Source of the DNA: Veronia pacifica
Lineage (GTDB): Bacteria > Pseudomonadota > Gammaproteobacteria > Enterobacterales > Vibrionaceae
Reading direction: 5' to 3'
Length of the DNA: 64,000 nucleotides
Assembly: GCF_001707825.1 (NCBI RefSeq)
Contig: NZ_LYBM01000002.1
Coordinates: 224,568-288,567 of the forward strand
Position 1 is the stretch's first letter; every line of letters starts with the position of its first letter. The position numbers and the translations under genes were made by a program. Of this stretch, positions 19,350-29,393 are shown one piece after another. Below the pieces are notes generated by a model. It searched no databases. It saw only the letters and a list, made by a program, of their open reading frames with translations, and was not told the origin of the DNA.

Positions 19350-21674
19350 ATGATCCGAAATATGCTTTTTAAATGGCCAGTACATTATCCATGGATTTTC
19401 TTGATCGGAATTATGACGCTTGTAGCCGTATCGTCTTACGGAGCCAAGAACCTATATTTTCGTGGCAGTTACAAAGTGTTCTTCCACGATGACAGCCCTG
19501 AAATCTTGTCACTGGATAAAATTCAAAACCGATTTGCAGTTAACCAGGGAATAAGCATTGCTCTGGAAAACAAAAACGGAGACATATTCAATCAATCCAC
19601 ACTGCGAATAATCCGGGAGTTAACTGAGCGAGGTTGGCAATTGCCTTACGCGGTAAGGTCTTCATCTATCGCAAACTTTCAGTATACCTCTGCAGATGGT
19701 GATGATTTAAAGGTTGAACCTCTAATATCCATGGATAACCCTTTGGGCAAGGAAGAGATTGCATTTATCAAGCAGACAGCCATGTCTGACCCCAATTTGC
19801 GAGGGGGATTCATTTCTCCAGAAGGTGATGTGGCTTTAACGACCTTTACGGTGAAATTACCAGAAGATGGAAACCTGACTCAGCAAACGCAAACGATCAT
19901 CTCGCACGTTGACGCGCTCATTGCCGAGTTTCAGAAGGAAGACCCGACACTGGTTTTTCACAAGGTTGGCACCGTAGCGTTTAATGCGGCCTTCATTGAC
20001 GCCGCAATACATGATGTCAAATTTCTCATTCCTTTGATGTTCAGTGTGGTGATCATTTTTCTTGGTTTTCTACTCAAGTCGTGGCGATTTGTGTTTGCGA
20101 CCATGATGGTTTTGACCGGGTCTGTATGTATTTCGATGGGCTTACTGGGTTGGGCAGGGCACTTTTTATCGAATATGACCATAGGCTTACCCATGCTGCT
20201 GTTGACGCTGGCCGTTGCTGATTGTGTTCACATTATTACTGGATATGTGAACGGACTTAATCAGGGAAAAAATCAGCGTGAGGCTATCTCGTATAGCCTT
20301 GAACTCAACTTTACCGCCCTTCTGGTGACTTCTGTTACTACATCATTTGGTTTTCTAATGATGAATGCATCCGTTTCTCCTGTGCTGGTGGACTTCGGTA
20401 ACCTGTCTGCGCTGGGTGTAATGGTTGCCTTTTTACTGTCCATCACTCTTCTCCCTGCACTCCTCGCTATTTTGCCTGTAAAGGTTAACCGTTCTGAATC
20501 AGGCAAACAGGATCAGGTGATGCTTGGTTTGTCTTCATGGGTAATAAGGCACCACAAGAAAATCCTTCCTATCTCAGCAATCGTTGTATTGGGAGGTGGA
20601 TTTTTAATGAGCAAAAATCAACTGAACGACGAGATGATCAAATATTTCAAACCGGGCAGTGAGTTCAGAGAGACGGTCGATTTCCTTGACGAGCGTGTTG
20701 GAAACTCAACCGTGAGTATTATTCTCGAGTCGGGTGAACAACAGGGTGTCACTCAGGTACGCTTCCTCAAAAAGTTGGACGAATTGACCACCTGGCTGGA
20801 TCAACAGCCTGAAGTGAATTTCGTTTACAGTCTTTCTGACGTGGTAAAGAGACTTAATCAAAACCTTAATGGCGATGAGTCCGCCAGCTACCGATTGCCT
20901 GAAAATGATCAATTGGCCGCTCAATATCTATTGTTGTACGAGCTGTCGTTACCATATGGTCTGGACTTAAACAGCCGAACCGACATTGATAAATCGGCTG
21001 TAAGGGTATCGGTGATCATGAAAAGTCTTGGCAGCGCGGAAATGCAGGACTTCGAAAAGCGCGTCGAAGACTGGCTGGATGCCCGCGCCCCAGAGTACAG
21101 ATATCAGATTTCGGATTTATCGGTTCTGCTTGCTCATATTGGAGAAAGCAATCTTGCCAGCATGTTGGTGACATTGCCTATAGCCATTATTGTTATTTCA
21201 TCCCTGTTAGTACTAGCCTTGCGTTCGTGGCGGCTTGGGATACTGAGTTTGATACCGAACTGCGCGCCTATCATTGTCGGTTTCGGAGTATGGTTCTTGG
21301 TCTATGGTGAGGTGAATCTGGCGGTGTCTGTGGTGATCTCCATGACCCTAGGTATTGTTGTAGATGATACCGTTCACTTTCTAAGCAAGTACCAGTTGGC
21401 AAGAAAGGAGGGTAAAACGGTAGAAGAAGGGATCCAATATGCCTTTGTGACGGTCGGCAAAGCGCTGTGGGTTACAACGGTCGTCCTTGGTTCCGGCTTC
21501 GCTATACTCGCATTTTCAGATTTTATTCCCAATGCCAGCTTGGGCACGCTGAGCACAGCTGTGGTTTTGTTTGCCCTACTCGGAGACTTTTTCATGTTGC
21601 CAGCATTATTGATGCTGATTGACAGAAAGCCTTACAAGCGAGCGGAAGAGCAGCTTATTGAACAACGAACTTGA
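19350..21674 (+). CDS. MMPL/RND-family transporter A2
   Basis: 774 residues, start ATG after GAGGA. The N-terminus FKWPVHYPWIFLIGIM leads into TM1. The first periplasmic loop (about 35-225) begins with the array signature NLYFRGSYKVFFHDDSPE. TM4 carries D291 (LAVADCVHII), TM10 carries D672-D673 (GIVVDDTVHFL). These match the essential proton-relay aspartates of the MmpL/HpnN group, so the pump looks functional. It is very similar to A3 at 22454. Unlike A1 and A3 no barrel gene follows: a terminator and 780 bases of non-coding DNA come next. It may share a barrel encoded elsewhere in the array. Confidence 0.9.
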   Translation: MIRNMLFKWPVHYPWIFLIGIMTLVAVSSYGAKNLYFRGSYKVFFHDDSPEILSLDKIQNRFAVNQGISIALENKNGDIFNQSTLRIIRELTERGWQLPYAVRSSSIANFQYTSADGDDLKVEPLISMDNPLGKEEIAFIKQTAMSDPNLRGGFISPEGDVALTTFTVKLPEDGNLTQQTQTIISHVDALIAEFQKEDPTLVFHKVGTVAFNAAFIDAAIHDVKFLIPLMFSVVIIFLGFLLKSWRFVFATMMVLTGSVCISMGLLGWAGHFLSNMTIGLPMLLLTLAVADCVHIITGYVNGLNQGKNQREAISYSLELNFTALLVTSVTTSFGFLMMNASVSPVLVDFGNLSALGVMVAFLLSITLLPALLAILPVKVNRSESGKQDQVMLGLSSWVIRHHKKILPISAIVVLGGGFLMSKNQLNDEMIKYFKPGSEFRETVDFLDERVGNSTVSIILESGEQQGVTQVRFLKKLDELTTWLDQQPEVNFVYSLSDVVKRLNQNLNGDESASYRLPENDQLAAQYLLLYELSLPYGLDLNSRTDIDKSAVRVSVIMKSLGSAEMQDFEKRVEDWLDARAPEYRYQISDLSVLLAHIGESNLASMLVTLPIAIIVISSLLVLALRSWRLGILSLIPNCAPIIVGFGVWFLVYGEVNLAVSVVISMTLGIVVDDTVHFLSKYQLARKEGKTVEEGIQYAFVTVGKALWVTTVVLGSGFAILAFSDFIPNASLGTLSTAVVLFALLGDFFMLPALLMLIDRKPYKRAEEQLIEQRT

Positions 21675-21791
21675 TAGTCCATTTCGATTACATAGACAAG
21701 TGAGGTGGGTAGTCTTCAGCTTTGTTGACACTCTTGTTGTCACTTTGTCTCATATCGGGGAAAAGGGCTTATGGTGATTCATCGATAATTT

Positions 21792-21824
21792 CAGCAGTCT
21801 TGGTTATCAGGGCTGCTGTTTTTT
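21792..21824 (+). terminator. Terminator after transporter A2
   Basis: CAGCAG and CTGCTG stem with a 15-base loop, followed by six T. It lies 117 bases after the stop. Confidence 0.65.
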
Positions 21825-22290
21825 CCAAAATTACTGAGTGTGTTCAGAACACGTATCGTTAAGCTTGTTGAATGTTGCAGCCATTTTTTCTATATGCATC
21901 AATCTTCGATTTATCATTTAATGAAAAATTGGTATTTCAGCTTGTTTCTCCCTCAAGTCAGGGAATGACAAAAAAGTTTCAGCTTCAATCAAGGTCTGGC
22001 TAGGCAAACCGTTCTTCACCACTAAATAAAACGTTTTGCATTATGTAAAATCAGATGCTGTCTATTTTTCAAGTGCATATAAGCTAATAACCATATATGC
22101 AAAAGCTATTCGTTTATTATCTTCCATTCTAAATATTGAGAATATTATGTTTATTGACTAAAAAAATAGTCAATAGCACGTTAAAAGCAACTGATTTTCT
22201 CAACTTATCAAATCTGGCTACGACTGGTGTCAGAGCGGTAGCCCACTTTTTTACCGCTACTGATCCCTTACTAATATACAACGTGATGAA

Positions 22291-22309
22291 TGGTATAAGC
22301 AGTTAGGCA
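22291..22309 (+). promoter_or_regulatory. Array box 1, copy 3
   Basis: TGGTATAAGCAGTTAGGCA, the most diverged copy (15 of 19 positions equal copy 1), found at the position predicted from the other two, 77 bases before box 2 copy 3. Confidence 0.55.
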
Positions 22310-22367
22310 TATTCGAGCTCACCTCCGAGAGGACGGCACTTCTTCCTATTTATTTGTGATTGAAGAA

Positions 22368-22381
22368 TGTACTAGCATGGC
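22368..22381 (+). promoter_or_regulatory. Array box 2, copy 3
   Basis: TGTACTAGCATGGC, identical to copy 2, 86 bases before the ATG of transporter A3. Confidence 0.6.
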
Positions 22382-22453
22382 GAGCAGTAATGACTGTTTA
22401 GAGTATTACTCCTAACACTTCGACACATTGAGTGTGCTATTTGCGAGGAATTT

Positions 22454-24796
22454 ATGCTCCGGAATATGCTTTTTAAATGGCCTGTTCAGTTCCCATGGAT
22501 GGTTCTGATAGGTGTTTTGATATGTGTTGGCATTTCTTCTTTTGGTGCTAAGAATCTGTATTTTCGGGGTGGTTACAAAGTCTTCTTTGACGACAACAGC
22601 CCGGAGCTGATTGCAATTGATAACATGCAAAACCGTTTTACCGCTAACAATCAGGGGATTGGTATTGTCGTCTACAATCCCAACGGTGATATTTATAATA
22701 AAACGACGCTAAATATCATCAAAGAGATCACTGAAAAAGGCTGGACATTGCCTTTCGTCACGCGGTCTGAATCTCTCGCAAACTATCAGCATACTCAGGT
22801 AGAGGGAGATGATTTAAGAGTTAATCCGCTGATTGGCGATGACAACGCATTAAGCGAACAGGATATTGCTTTTATCAAGCAAGTCGTGAAGTCATCGCCC
22901 AATCTCAATGGTGGGTACATTTCTTCAGATGGTCAGCTCGCCTTAATCACACTCGCGATGAAGCTTCCCGTTAACGATGATGTCTCCGGCCATATCACTG
23001 AAATCATCGAGCACGTTGATCGACTGATTGCTGATGTTCAGCCAAAGAACCCGTCGCTCATCTTTTTTAAGTCAGGTGCCGTTTCCTTCGAAAATGCGTT
23101 CTTCAATGCTGCAGTCAACGATGCCACATTTCTCATCCCGCTAATGTTTGTCATCGTCATCATTTTTCTGAGCCTATTGTTGAAGTCTTTTCATTTTGTC
23201 TTCGCCACGATGACAGTGCTCGTTGGGTCGGTGCTGGTGTCAATGGGCCTACTTGGCTGGGTGGGACATTTTCTCTCGAATCTGACGATGGGCATTCCAA
23301 TTTTACTACTGACGCTGGCCGTTGCTGATTGCGTTCACATCATCACTGGTTACATCAACGGTCTGCATCAGGGAAAAAGTCAACGAGAAGCCATTTCCTA
23401 TAGTTTAGAGCTGAATTTTGTTGCGCTGCTGGTGACTTCTGTCACGACCTCTTTTGGCTTTCTTATGATGAATGCCTCTGCGTCACCTCTTTTAGTAGAC
23501 TTCGGCAACCTGGCAGCATGCGGCGTCATGGTCGCTTTCATCCTCTCTATCACTTTACTGCCTGCACTATTGGCGATACTGCCGATAAAAGTATCAGCAT
23601 CAGAATCTGATGTGAAAGATAACACTATGCTGAAGCTGTCCTCATGGGTGATCGCGCATCATAAAAAAGTCTTGCCTATTTCTGTGCTCATCGTGTTAAC
23701 AGGCGGCTTTTTGATGAGCAAAAACCAGCTTAATGATGAATTAGTAAAGTACTTCAAACCCGGCAGTGAGTTCAGAGATTCTGTCGACTTTCTGGATGAC
23801 CGACTTGGTAATTCGACGATGAGTGTGGTCATTGAAACGGGTAAGGCACAGGGCATTACTCAGGTTGAATTCCTTAGCACTCTCGATGACTTTATCCGTT
23901 GGCTTGATGAGCAACCTGAAGTCAATTTTGTCTTCAGTTTTACTGACGTAGTCAAACGGATCAATCAGAACATGAATGGCGGTGATGAGACATTTTATCG
24001 AGTGCCGGATAATGATCAGCTGGCTGCCCAATACCTACTGCTCTACGAGATGTCTCTTCCATATGGCCTTGATCTGAACAACGACACAGACATCAGTAAA
24101 TCCGCTGTGAAAGTCCCTATGTTGCTAAGGAGTCTTGGCAGCAAAGAAATGCAGAATTTCGAAAAGCGTGTAGAGAATTGGCTTGCAACCAATGCCTCAC
24201 AATATGAGTTCAAAATTTCGGACCTATCCGTCTTATTCGCCCACATTGGTGAGACAAATCTCGACAGTATGCTAATGACCTTACCGATTGCTTTAGTAGT
24301 CATATCGGCGCTCCTCATTATGGCATTAAGGTCTTGGCATCTAGGCTTATTAAGCCTGATACCGAATTGCTCGCCAATTATTGTTGGTTTTGGGGTTTGG
24401 TACCTTGTATATGGCGAGGTCAATCTCGCTGTTTCAGTCGTCATCTCTATGACCTTGGGTATCGTCGTTGATGATACGGTGCATTTCCTCAGTAAATATC
24501 AAACTGCGAGACGCGAAGGGAAAACCGTTGAAGAAGGCATTCAATATGCTTTTGTGACAGTCGGAAAAGCTTTGTGGGTAACGACTGCGGTACTGGGTTC
24601 AGGTTTCGCTATTCTCGCTTTTTCAGAGTTCATTCCCAATGCCAGTCTCGGCACGCTCAGTTCTGTTGTGGTTGTCGCTGCCTTATTGGGAGACTTTTTT
24701 ATGTTACCGGCGCTGCTGCTTCTCATTGATAAAAAACCTTACAAACAAAAAGAGCGTCGTTTTTTCCAAGGGACTGAATTTAAACAGGGGACGTAA
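22454..24796 (+). CDS. MMPL/RND-family transporter A3
   Basis: 780 residues, ATG after GAGGAA. Close paralog of A2 through all twelve membrane segments. The first loop begins NLYFRGGYKVFFDDNSPE. Proton-relay residues are D292 in ADCVH and D673-D674 in VDDTVH. It heads the longest transcription unit of the array: the barrel gene starts 3 bases after its stop, and transporter B1, a LolA-like gene and another barrel follow without a visible terminator. The C-terminal tail is slightly longer and basic. Confidence 0.9.
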   Translation: MLRNMLFKWPVQFPWMVLIGVLICVGISSFGAKNLYFRGGYKVFFDDNSPELIAIDNMQNRFTANNQGIGIVVYNPNGDIYNKTTLNIIKEITEKGWTLPFVTRSESLANYQHTQVEGDDLRVNPLIGDDNALSEQDIAFIKQVVKSSPNLNGGYISSDGQLALITLAMKLPVNDDVSGHITEIIEHVDRLIADVQPKNPSLIFFKSGAVSFENAFFNAAVNDATFLIPLMFVIVIIFLSLLLKSFHFVFATMTVLVGSVLVSMGLLGWVGHFLSNLTMGIPILLLTLAVADCVHIITGYINGLHQGKSQREAISYSLELNFVALLVTSVTTSFGFLMMNASASPLLVDFGNLAACGVMVAFILSITLLPALLAILPIKVSASESDVKDNTMLKLSSWVIAHHKKVLPISVLIVLTGGFLMSKNQLNDELVKYFKPGSEFRDSVDFLDDRLGNSTMSVVIETGKAQGITQVEFLSTLDDFIRWLDEQPEVNFVFSFTDVVKRINQNMNGGDETFYRVPDNDQLAAQYLLLYEMSLPYGLDLNNDTDISKSAVKVPMLLRSLGSKEMQNFEKRVENWLATNASQYEFKISDLSVLFAHIGETNLDSMLMTLPIALVVISALLIMALRSWHLGLLSLIPNCSPIIVGFGVWYLVYGEVNLAVSVVISMTLGIVVDDTVHFLSKYQTARREGKTVEEGIQYAFVTVGKALWVTTAVLGSGFAILAFSEFIPNASLGTLSSVVVVAALLGDFFMLPALLLLIDKKPYKQKERRFFQGTEFKQGT

Positions 24797-24799
24797 ATA

Positions 24800-26128
24800 A
24801 TGAAAAAATTGTGCGCGTTACTCACAGTAATGATGCTTTATATACCCACAGCGAAAAGCCTTGAGGCTTCCGCTGAGTTATCGTTCGAAACCCGACAATT
24901 TTTTTCAAGTGGTGAAAGTCGAAAAGAAGATGGCCAGTATTCAATAGCATTCAAGCCCTCATTATTCTGGGCGAGCGAAGAGGGCGGCCACACTCTGGTA
25001 TGGACATCGATGTTTCGTGCAGATTCATTAGACAGAAACCGCTCTCATATCGACCTCCGTGAAGCCTATTATCAAAATACCTTCGATTTCGACAATGCTG
25101 AAATGACACTCAAGGTTGGTGCGGCTCAGGTTTTCTGGGGGGTAACAGAGACGCAGAATATCGTTGACGTGATCAATCAATCGGATCGTGTGGATGCGGT
25201 TTTCGATGAAAAACTGGGGCAACCGATGATCAATACTAACTTCGATACGGAGTTGGGTTACTTTGAATTTTATTTAATGCCCTATTTCCGGGAAAGGACC
25301 TTCGCAAGTGAGGATGGAAGGCTCGGGTTACCCGGCCTGAAAACAGATGCGCTCTACCAATCGAGTCGCGGTGCGAGAGAGTTGGATACGGCCTTTCGGT
25401 ATTCCTATAGCTTCGATACATGGGATGTTGGACTGAGTTATTTTCACGGCACTAACCGCCAACCCTTTTTTGCCGCTCAAGTGTCGTTGTCAGATGAATT
25501 CCCGCCTCAGATTCCACTTAGACCTGATTTAGCATTACTGCCTTTCTATGCCGAAATGGAACAGGTCGGCCTTGAATTGCAGGCATTTTCAGGCGACTGG
25601 ACTTGGAAATTGGAGGCTATTTACCGAGACAGTATTATTCATCACACCGCAGTGACAGCAGGGTTCGAGTATCCGTTTGTGGGTATCGCCGGAGGTGATT
25701 CAGAAGCCATCATGTTTGTTGAATATCTCTACGATACGCGCAAGCCAATGGGGCCTGTTGACGTCGTACTGGATGACAATACAAGGTTAATACTTCAAAT
25801 CGCAGATACCTTTTTCGGTGCGCCCATTCCCATTGATACCTCAGGTCAAGACAGAAAGCTGAGCCCTACATTTGCCCAAAATGATATTTCGACTGGTTTC
25901 CGTTGGGCATTAAATGATCTGAACGGAACGGAGATTCGAGCTGGCGTGATTGTCGATTTGGACAACCCATCGTCAAATGTCATTACGCTTGAGGCATCTT
26001 CTCGCATCAATGAAGACTTTAAATGGGAAGTATCCTCGTTAATTTTCAACACTGATAACGAGGAAGACCTAATCAGTCCACTAAAAGACGAGGATTATAT
26101 TCAACTTCTCTTAACTTATTACTTCTGA
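24800..26128 (+). CDS. Outer-membrane beta-barrel protein A3 of the MMPL array
   Basis: 442 residues, signal peptide ending near TAKSLEA, C-terminus LTYYF. Closest to barrel A1: it shares HIDLREAYYQ, AAQVFWGVTETQNIVDVINQSD, PYFRERTFASEDGRLGLPG and the long insertion between EYLYDTRKP and FAQNDISTGFRWALNDLNGTE. Barrels B1 and B3 lack this insertion. Translationally coupled to transporter A3. Confidence 0.8.
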   Translation: MKKLCALLTVMMLYIPTAKSLEASAELSFETRQFFSSGESRKEDGQYSIAFKPSLFWASEEGGHTLVWTSMFRADSLDRNRSHIDLREAYYQNTFDFDNAEMTLKVGAAQVFWGVTETQNIVDVINQSDRVDAVFDEKLGQPMINTNFDTELGYFEFYLMPYFRERTFASEDGRLGLPGLKTDALYQSSRGARELDTAFRYSYSFDTWDVGLSYFHGTNRQPFFAAQVSLSDEFPPQIPLRPDLALLPFYAEMEQVGLELQAFSGDWTWKLEAIYRDSIIHHTAVTAGFEYPFVGIAGGDSEAIMFVEYLYDTRKPMGPVDVVLDDNTRLILQIADTFFGAPIPIDTSGQDRKLSPTFAQNDISTGFRWALNDLNGTEIRAGVIVDLDNPSSNVITLEASSRINEDFKWEVSSLIFNTDNEEDLISPLKDEDYIQLLLTYYF

Positions 26129-26233
26129 GGCAAACACAGAGCATTAAGCATGAGACGCTAATAAACATAGATTTGTAAAAACGACGAGGGAGAGGAATCG
26201 GGTGTTTAGACCGAAAGAATACAGGCTACTTTC

Positions 26234-28555
26234 ATGAATAGGCTTTCGCAATGGTCGATTGTTCATCCTGTTTGGTGTATTGGCATTGCGCTTTTCTTCG
26301 TCTTGTTCGCCTCGATTGGCGCAAAGAACCTCTACTTTCGTGGCGATTATAAGGTGTTCTTTGAGCAAGACGATCCAAAGATGTTGGCTTACCAAAACGA
26401 AACGGCGACATATAGCAACGCTGACGGTCTGATAATCGTTCTTTCCCCCGCTGACGGGAATATTTTTACCAAGAAAAATCTCTCTCTCATCAGAGAGCTT
26501 ACCGAGTCTGCATGGCTTATTCCATACAGTAACCGAGTGAGCTCCGTCACCAACTACCAACACACGTCGGCTGAAGATGATGATTTAGTGGTAGAAGATT
26601 TAGTCCCAGATTATCGACCGCTTAATGCCAAGCGCATTGATTACATACGGCGTATTGCTTTGTCTCAGCCAGAAGTGAGTGGTGCATTAGTTTCTGTTAG
26701 GGGAGACGTTGCGGCGATATCTGTCAGTATGTTTTTAAAAGATGGGGATCAGACAGGTCAGTTTTATGAAGCGACAAGGTATGTTGAACGTCTGTTAGAT
26801 GACATCAAGAAAACGCATCCTGATGTTGAATTTCATCTAATCGGGAACGCAGCAATCAACACCGCTTTTTTTGAGGCAGCGACCAGTGATGCGACTACAC
26901 TGATTCCACTGATGTTTATCACTGTTACCCTTTTTCTAACATTTATGCTGGCTTCGTGGCGGTTAATGTTAGCTACCTTACTGATCATTATCACCACCAA
27001 CACAGCGACTCTTGGCTTACTGGGATGGTATGGACATTATTTGACAAACGGTACGGTAAATATCCCTACGTTGCTAATGACCCTTGCGATAGCCGATTGT
27101 GTGCATGTGATCACCACATATGTTCATGCTTTGAGGGAGGGAAAACAGAAAGTTGAAGCGTTGACTGACAGTTTGTCGCTGAATTTCATGGCGCTGCTAA
27201 TAACGTCAGTCACGACAGCAATTGGTTTTTTGACTATGAATGCCTCGACATCACCGGTACTCAGCGAATTCGGTAATCTCGCTGCCATCGGGGTCATGAT
27301 CGCATTCATTCTCTCGATTACTTTGCTGCCCGCGATACTGGTCCTACTCCCGGCTGACAGCTTTCATGGGAAAAAAGCTCAGCAGGGCAAAATAATGGTG
27401 AGATTGGCAGATAGCGTGATCACCCATCATAAAAAATTGCTGCCAATAGGTGCCGTGGTTGTATTGCTGAGTGCATTTGCTTTGCTGAAAAATGAGATAA
27501 ATGACAATCCAGTGCAGTACTTCGATTCTGATAATTCCTTCAGACAATCAGCAGAGTACACAGAAAAACGACTGAGCGGCATGGCACGTATTGGGGTGTC
27601 GGTCAGTTCGGGTAAACCCCAGGGGATCACAGAGCCTGAGTTTCTTCGACACATAGAGGAATTTACTGATTGGGCAAGACAGCAACCTGAGATTGATCAT
27701 GTCTCAAGCATCACAGATATCTTCAAACGTTTAAACCGCGATATGCACGGTGGAGATACTGAATATGATCGACTACCTCCCGACTCGGCGCTGGCTGCCC
27801 AGTATTTGTTGCTGTTTGAGCTCTCGTTGCCCTACGGACTCGATCTTACCAATCAACTGAATATTGATAAGTCATCAACGCTTGTTTCTCTTATCGTAAA
27901 GAATTTGGGAAGCAAAGAGCTGGTTGCCCTGGAGAGCAGAATAAATGAATGGTTCTCCAGCCATACTTCTTCCTGCACTAAGTGCACTGTGTCTATCACG
28001 GGTACGTCACTCATGTTTGCCCATATTGGCGAGACCAACATGATCAGTATGTTACAAACTTTACCCGTCGTACTTGTGTTGATTTCTCTGCTGCTTATTT
28101 TTGCCTTGCGTTCTCTCCGGCTCGGAGTGATCAGTATTCTGCCAAACGCCATCCCTGCTGTGATTGGTTTTGGTTTTTGGGGGATGATTTCAGGTGAAAT
28201 CAATCTTGGGTTATCCGTTGTCACCACCCTGACACTTGGCATAGTAGTGGACGATAGCGTGCACTTTTTAACCAAGTATCGCTATGCACGTCTCAAAGGC
28301 GACGATGTTGAACAAGCTATCCGTTTTGCTTTTGAAACCGTTGGACGTGCACTTTGGGTCACAACATTGGTTTTAGTCGCCGGTTTTTCTGTACTTGCTT
28401 CATCCAGTTTTCGGGTAAATGCAGATATGGGCACTATGAGTGCTATTGTTATTTTTATCGCGCTGGTGGTCGACTTTCTATTACTACCAGCGGCTTTATT
28501 ACTATTTGACCGTCAATCTTATTCATTAAAGGGTCAAAGGGAAAATAGTGCCTGA
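26234..28555 (+). CDS. MMPL/RND-family transporter B1
   Basis: 773 residues, 105 bases downstream of barrel A3. It belongs to the second sub-type, marked by DDDLVVEDLVPDYRPL in the first periplasmic loop. Proton-relay aspartates are D288 (AIADCVH) and D673-D674 (VDDSVH). Odd feature: the second periplasmic loop has C581 and C584 (CTKC) shortly before TSLMFAHIGE. No other transporter of the array has cysteines there, so a disulfide or metal site is possible. The ribosome site is weak, which suggests translation depends on the upstream genes. Confidence 0.9.
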   Translation: MNRLSQWSIVHPVWCIGIALFFVLFASIGAKNLYFRGDYKVFFEQDDPKMLAYQNETATYSNADGLIIVLSPADGNIFTKKNLSLIRELTESAWLIPYSNRVSSVTNYQHTSAEDDDLVVEDLVPDYRPLNAKRIDYIRRIALSQPEVSGALVSVRGDVAAISVSMFLKDGDQTGQFYEATRYVERLLDDIKKTHPDVEFHLIGNAAINTAFFEAATSDATTLIPLMFITVTLFLTFMLASWRLMLATLLIIITTNTATLGLLGWYGHYLTNGTVNIPTLLMTLAIADCVHVITTYVHALREGKQKVEALTDSLSLNFMALLITSVTTAIGFLTMNASTSPVLSEFGNLAAIGVMIAFILSITLLPAILVLLPADSFHGKKAQQGKIMVRLADSVITHHKKLLPIGAVVVLLSAFALLKNEINDNPVQYFDSDNSFRQSAEYTEKRLSGMARIGVSVSSGKPQGITEPEFLRHIEEFTDWARQQPEIDHVSSITDIFKRLNRDMHGGDTEYDRLPPDSALAAQYLLLFELSLPYGLDLTNQLNIDKSSTLVSLIVKNLGSKELVALESRINEWFSSHTSSCTKCTVSITGTSLMFAHIGETNMISMLQTLPVVLVLISLLLIFALRSLRLGVISILPNAIPAVIGFGFWGMISGEINLGLSVVTTLTLGIVVDDSVHFLTKYRYARLKGDDVEQAIRFAFETVGRALWVTTLVLVAGFSVLASSSFRVNADMGTMSAIVIFIALVVDFLLLPAALLLFDRQSYSLKGQRENSA

Positions 28556-28585
28556 GGTGATCAGGTCTTTATTTAAGGAGGGGAA

Positions 28586-29380
28586 ATGAAAGTATCAGTA
28601 AATCCAATAGCGATAGGTTTTTTTATCGCTGCCACAATAGGCTTTTCTGCGCAGGCTTATGCTGACGGCGGGAAAGGCTTGGATATTGCTAAAGAAATGA
28701 AAACCCGTAGCCAAGGGTGGGGAGACAGTGCGTCTCAATTAGTTATGGAGTTGAGAACAGCCAATGGCGACAGCAGCGTTCGTAAACTCAGGGTAAAAAG
28801 CCTCGAAGTTCAGGACGATGGTGACAAAGGTATGACTATTTTTGACGAACCCAAAGATGTTCGTGGAACTGTCTTCCTTACCTATAGCCATGTCAACAAA
28901 CCGGATGATCAGTGGCTTTATTTGCCTGCGTTAAAACGTGTTAAACGCATTGCATCGAGAAACAAGTCGGGTCCTTTTATGGGCAGTGAATTTGCTTATG
29001 AGGACTTAAGTTCATTCGAACTTAATAAATACTCTTTCACCTATTTGAGAGATGAGAAAGTTGGTGGTGTGGATTCTTTTGTCGTTGAACAAATCCCGAC
29101 AGATCAATTCTCTGGTTATACCAAGCAAATTGTGTGGGTTGGAAAAGAGCATTATCGAATTCAGAAAGTCGAGTTCTATGATCGCAAAAAGACCTTGCTC
29201 AAAACACTGAAAACCAGTGATTACAAGCAACACCTTGATAAATACTGGCGAGCACACAGGCTTGAAATGACTAATCATCAAACAGGCAAAAGCACTGTTC
29301 TCACAACGGACTCCATCACGTTCAACAACGGCTTGAAAGCGTCAGATTTTTCTAAGTCAAGTCTTCGACGTGTGAGATAA
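28586..29380 (+). CDS. LolA-like periplasmic protein B1 (outer membrane lipoprotein-sorting protein family)
   Basis: 264 residues with signal peptide MKVSVNPIAIGFFIAATIGFSAQAYA and no membrane anchor or lipobox, so periplasmic. The mature part has the blocks FDEPKDVRGTVFLTYSH, DDQWLYLPALKRVKRI, SRNKSGPFMGSEFAYEDLS and VEFYDRKKTLLKTL, typical of the LolA-like PF17131-type family annotated as outer membrane lipoprotein-sorting proteins. LolA folds are half-open barrels that carry lipids or lipoproteins through the periplasm. Placed between a pump and a barrel gene, it is a good candidate for the shuttle between them. Strong ribosome site (AAGGAGGGG). Confidence 0.85.
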   Translation: MKVSVNPIAIGFFIAATIGFSAQAYADGGKGLDIAKEMKTRSQGWGDSASQLVMELRTANGDSSVRKLRVKSLEVQDDGDKGMTIFDEPKDVRGTVFLTYSHVNKPDDQWLYLPALKRVKRIASRNKSGPFMGSEFAYEDLSSFELNKYSFTYLRDEKVGGVDSFVVEQIPTDQFSGYTKQIVWVGKEHYRIQKVEFYDRKKTLLKTLKTSDYKQHLDKYWRAHRLEMTNHQTGKSTVLTTDSITFNNGLKASDFSKSSLRRVR

Positions 29381-29393
29381 GAGGCGAGGTTGA

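Larger units (their letters stand above)
21675..22453. other. Intergenic region before transporter A3
   Basis: About 780 bases with a terminator at 21792, an inverted repeat AGCGGTA / TACCGCT at 22234-22258, and array boxes at 22291 and 22368. No barrel remnant could be read in it in any frame. Confidence 0.55.
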
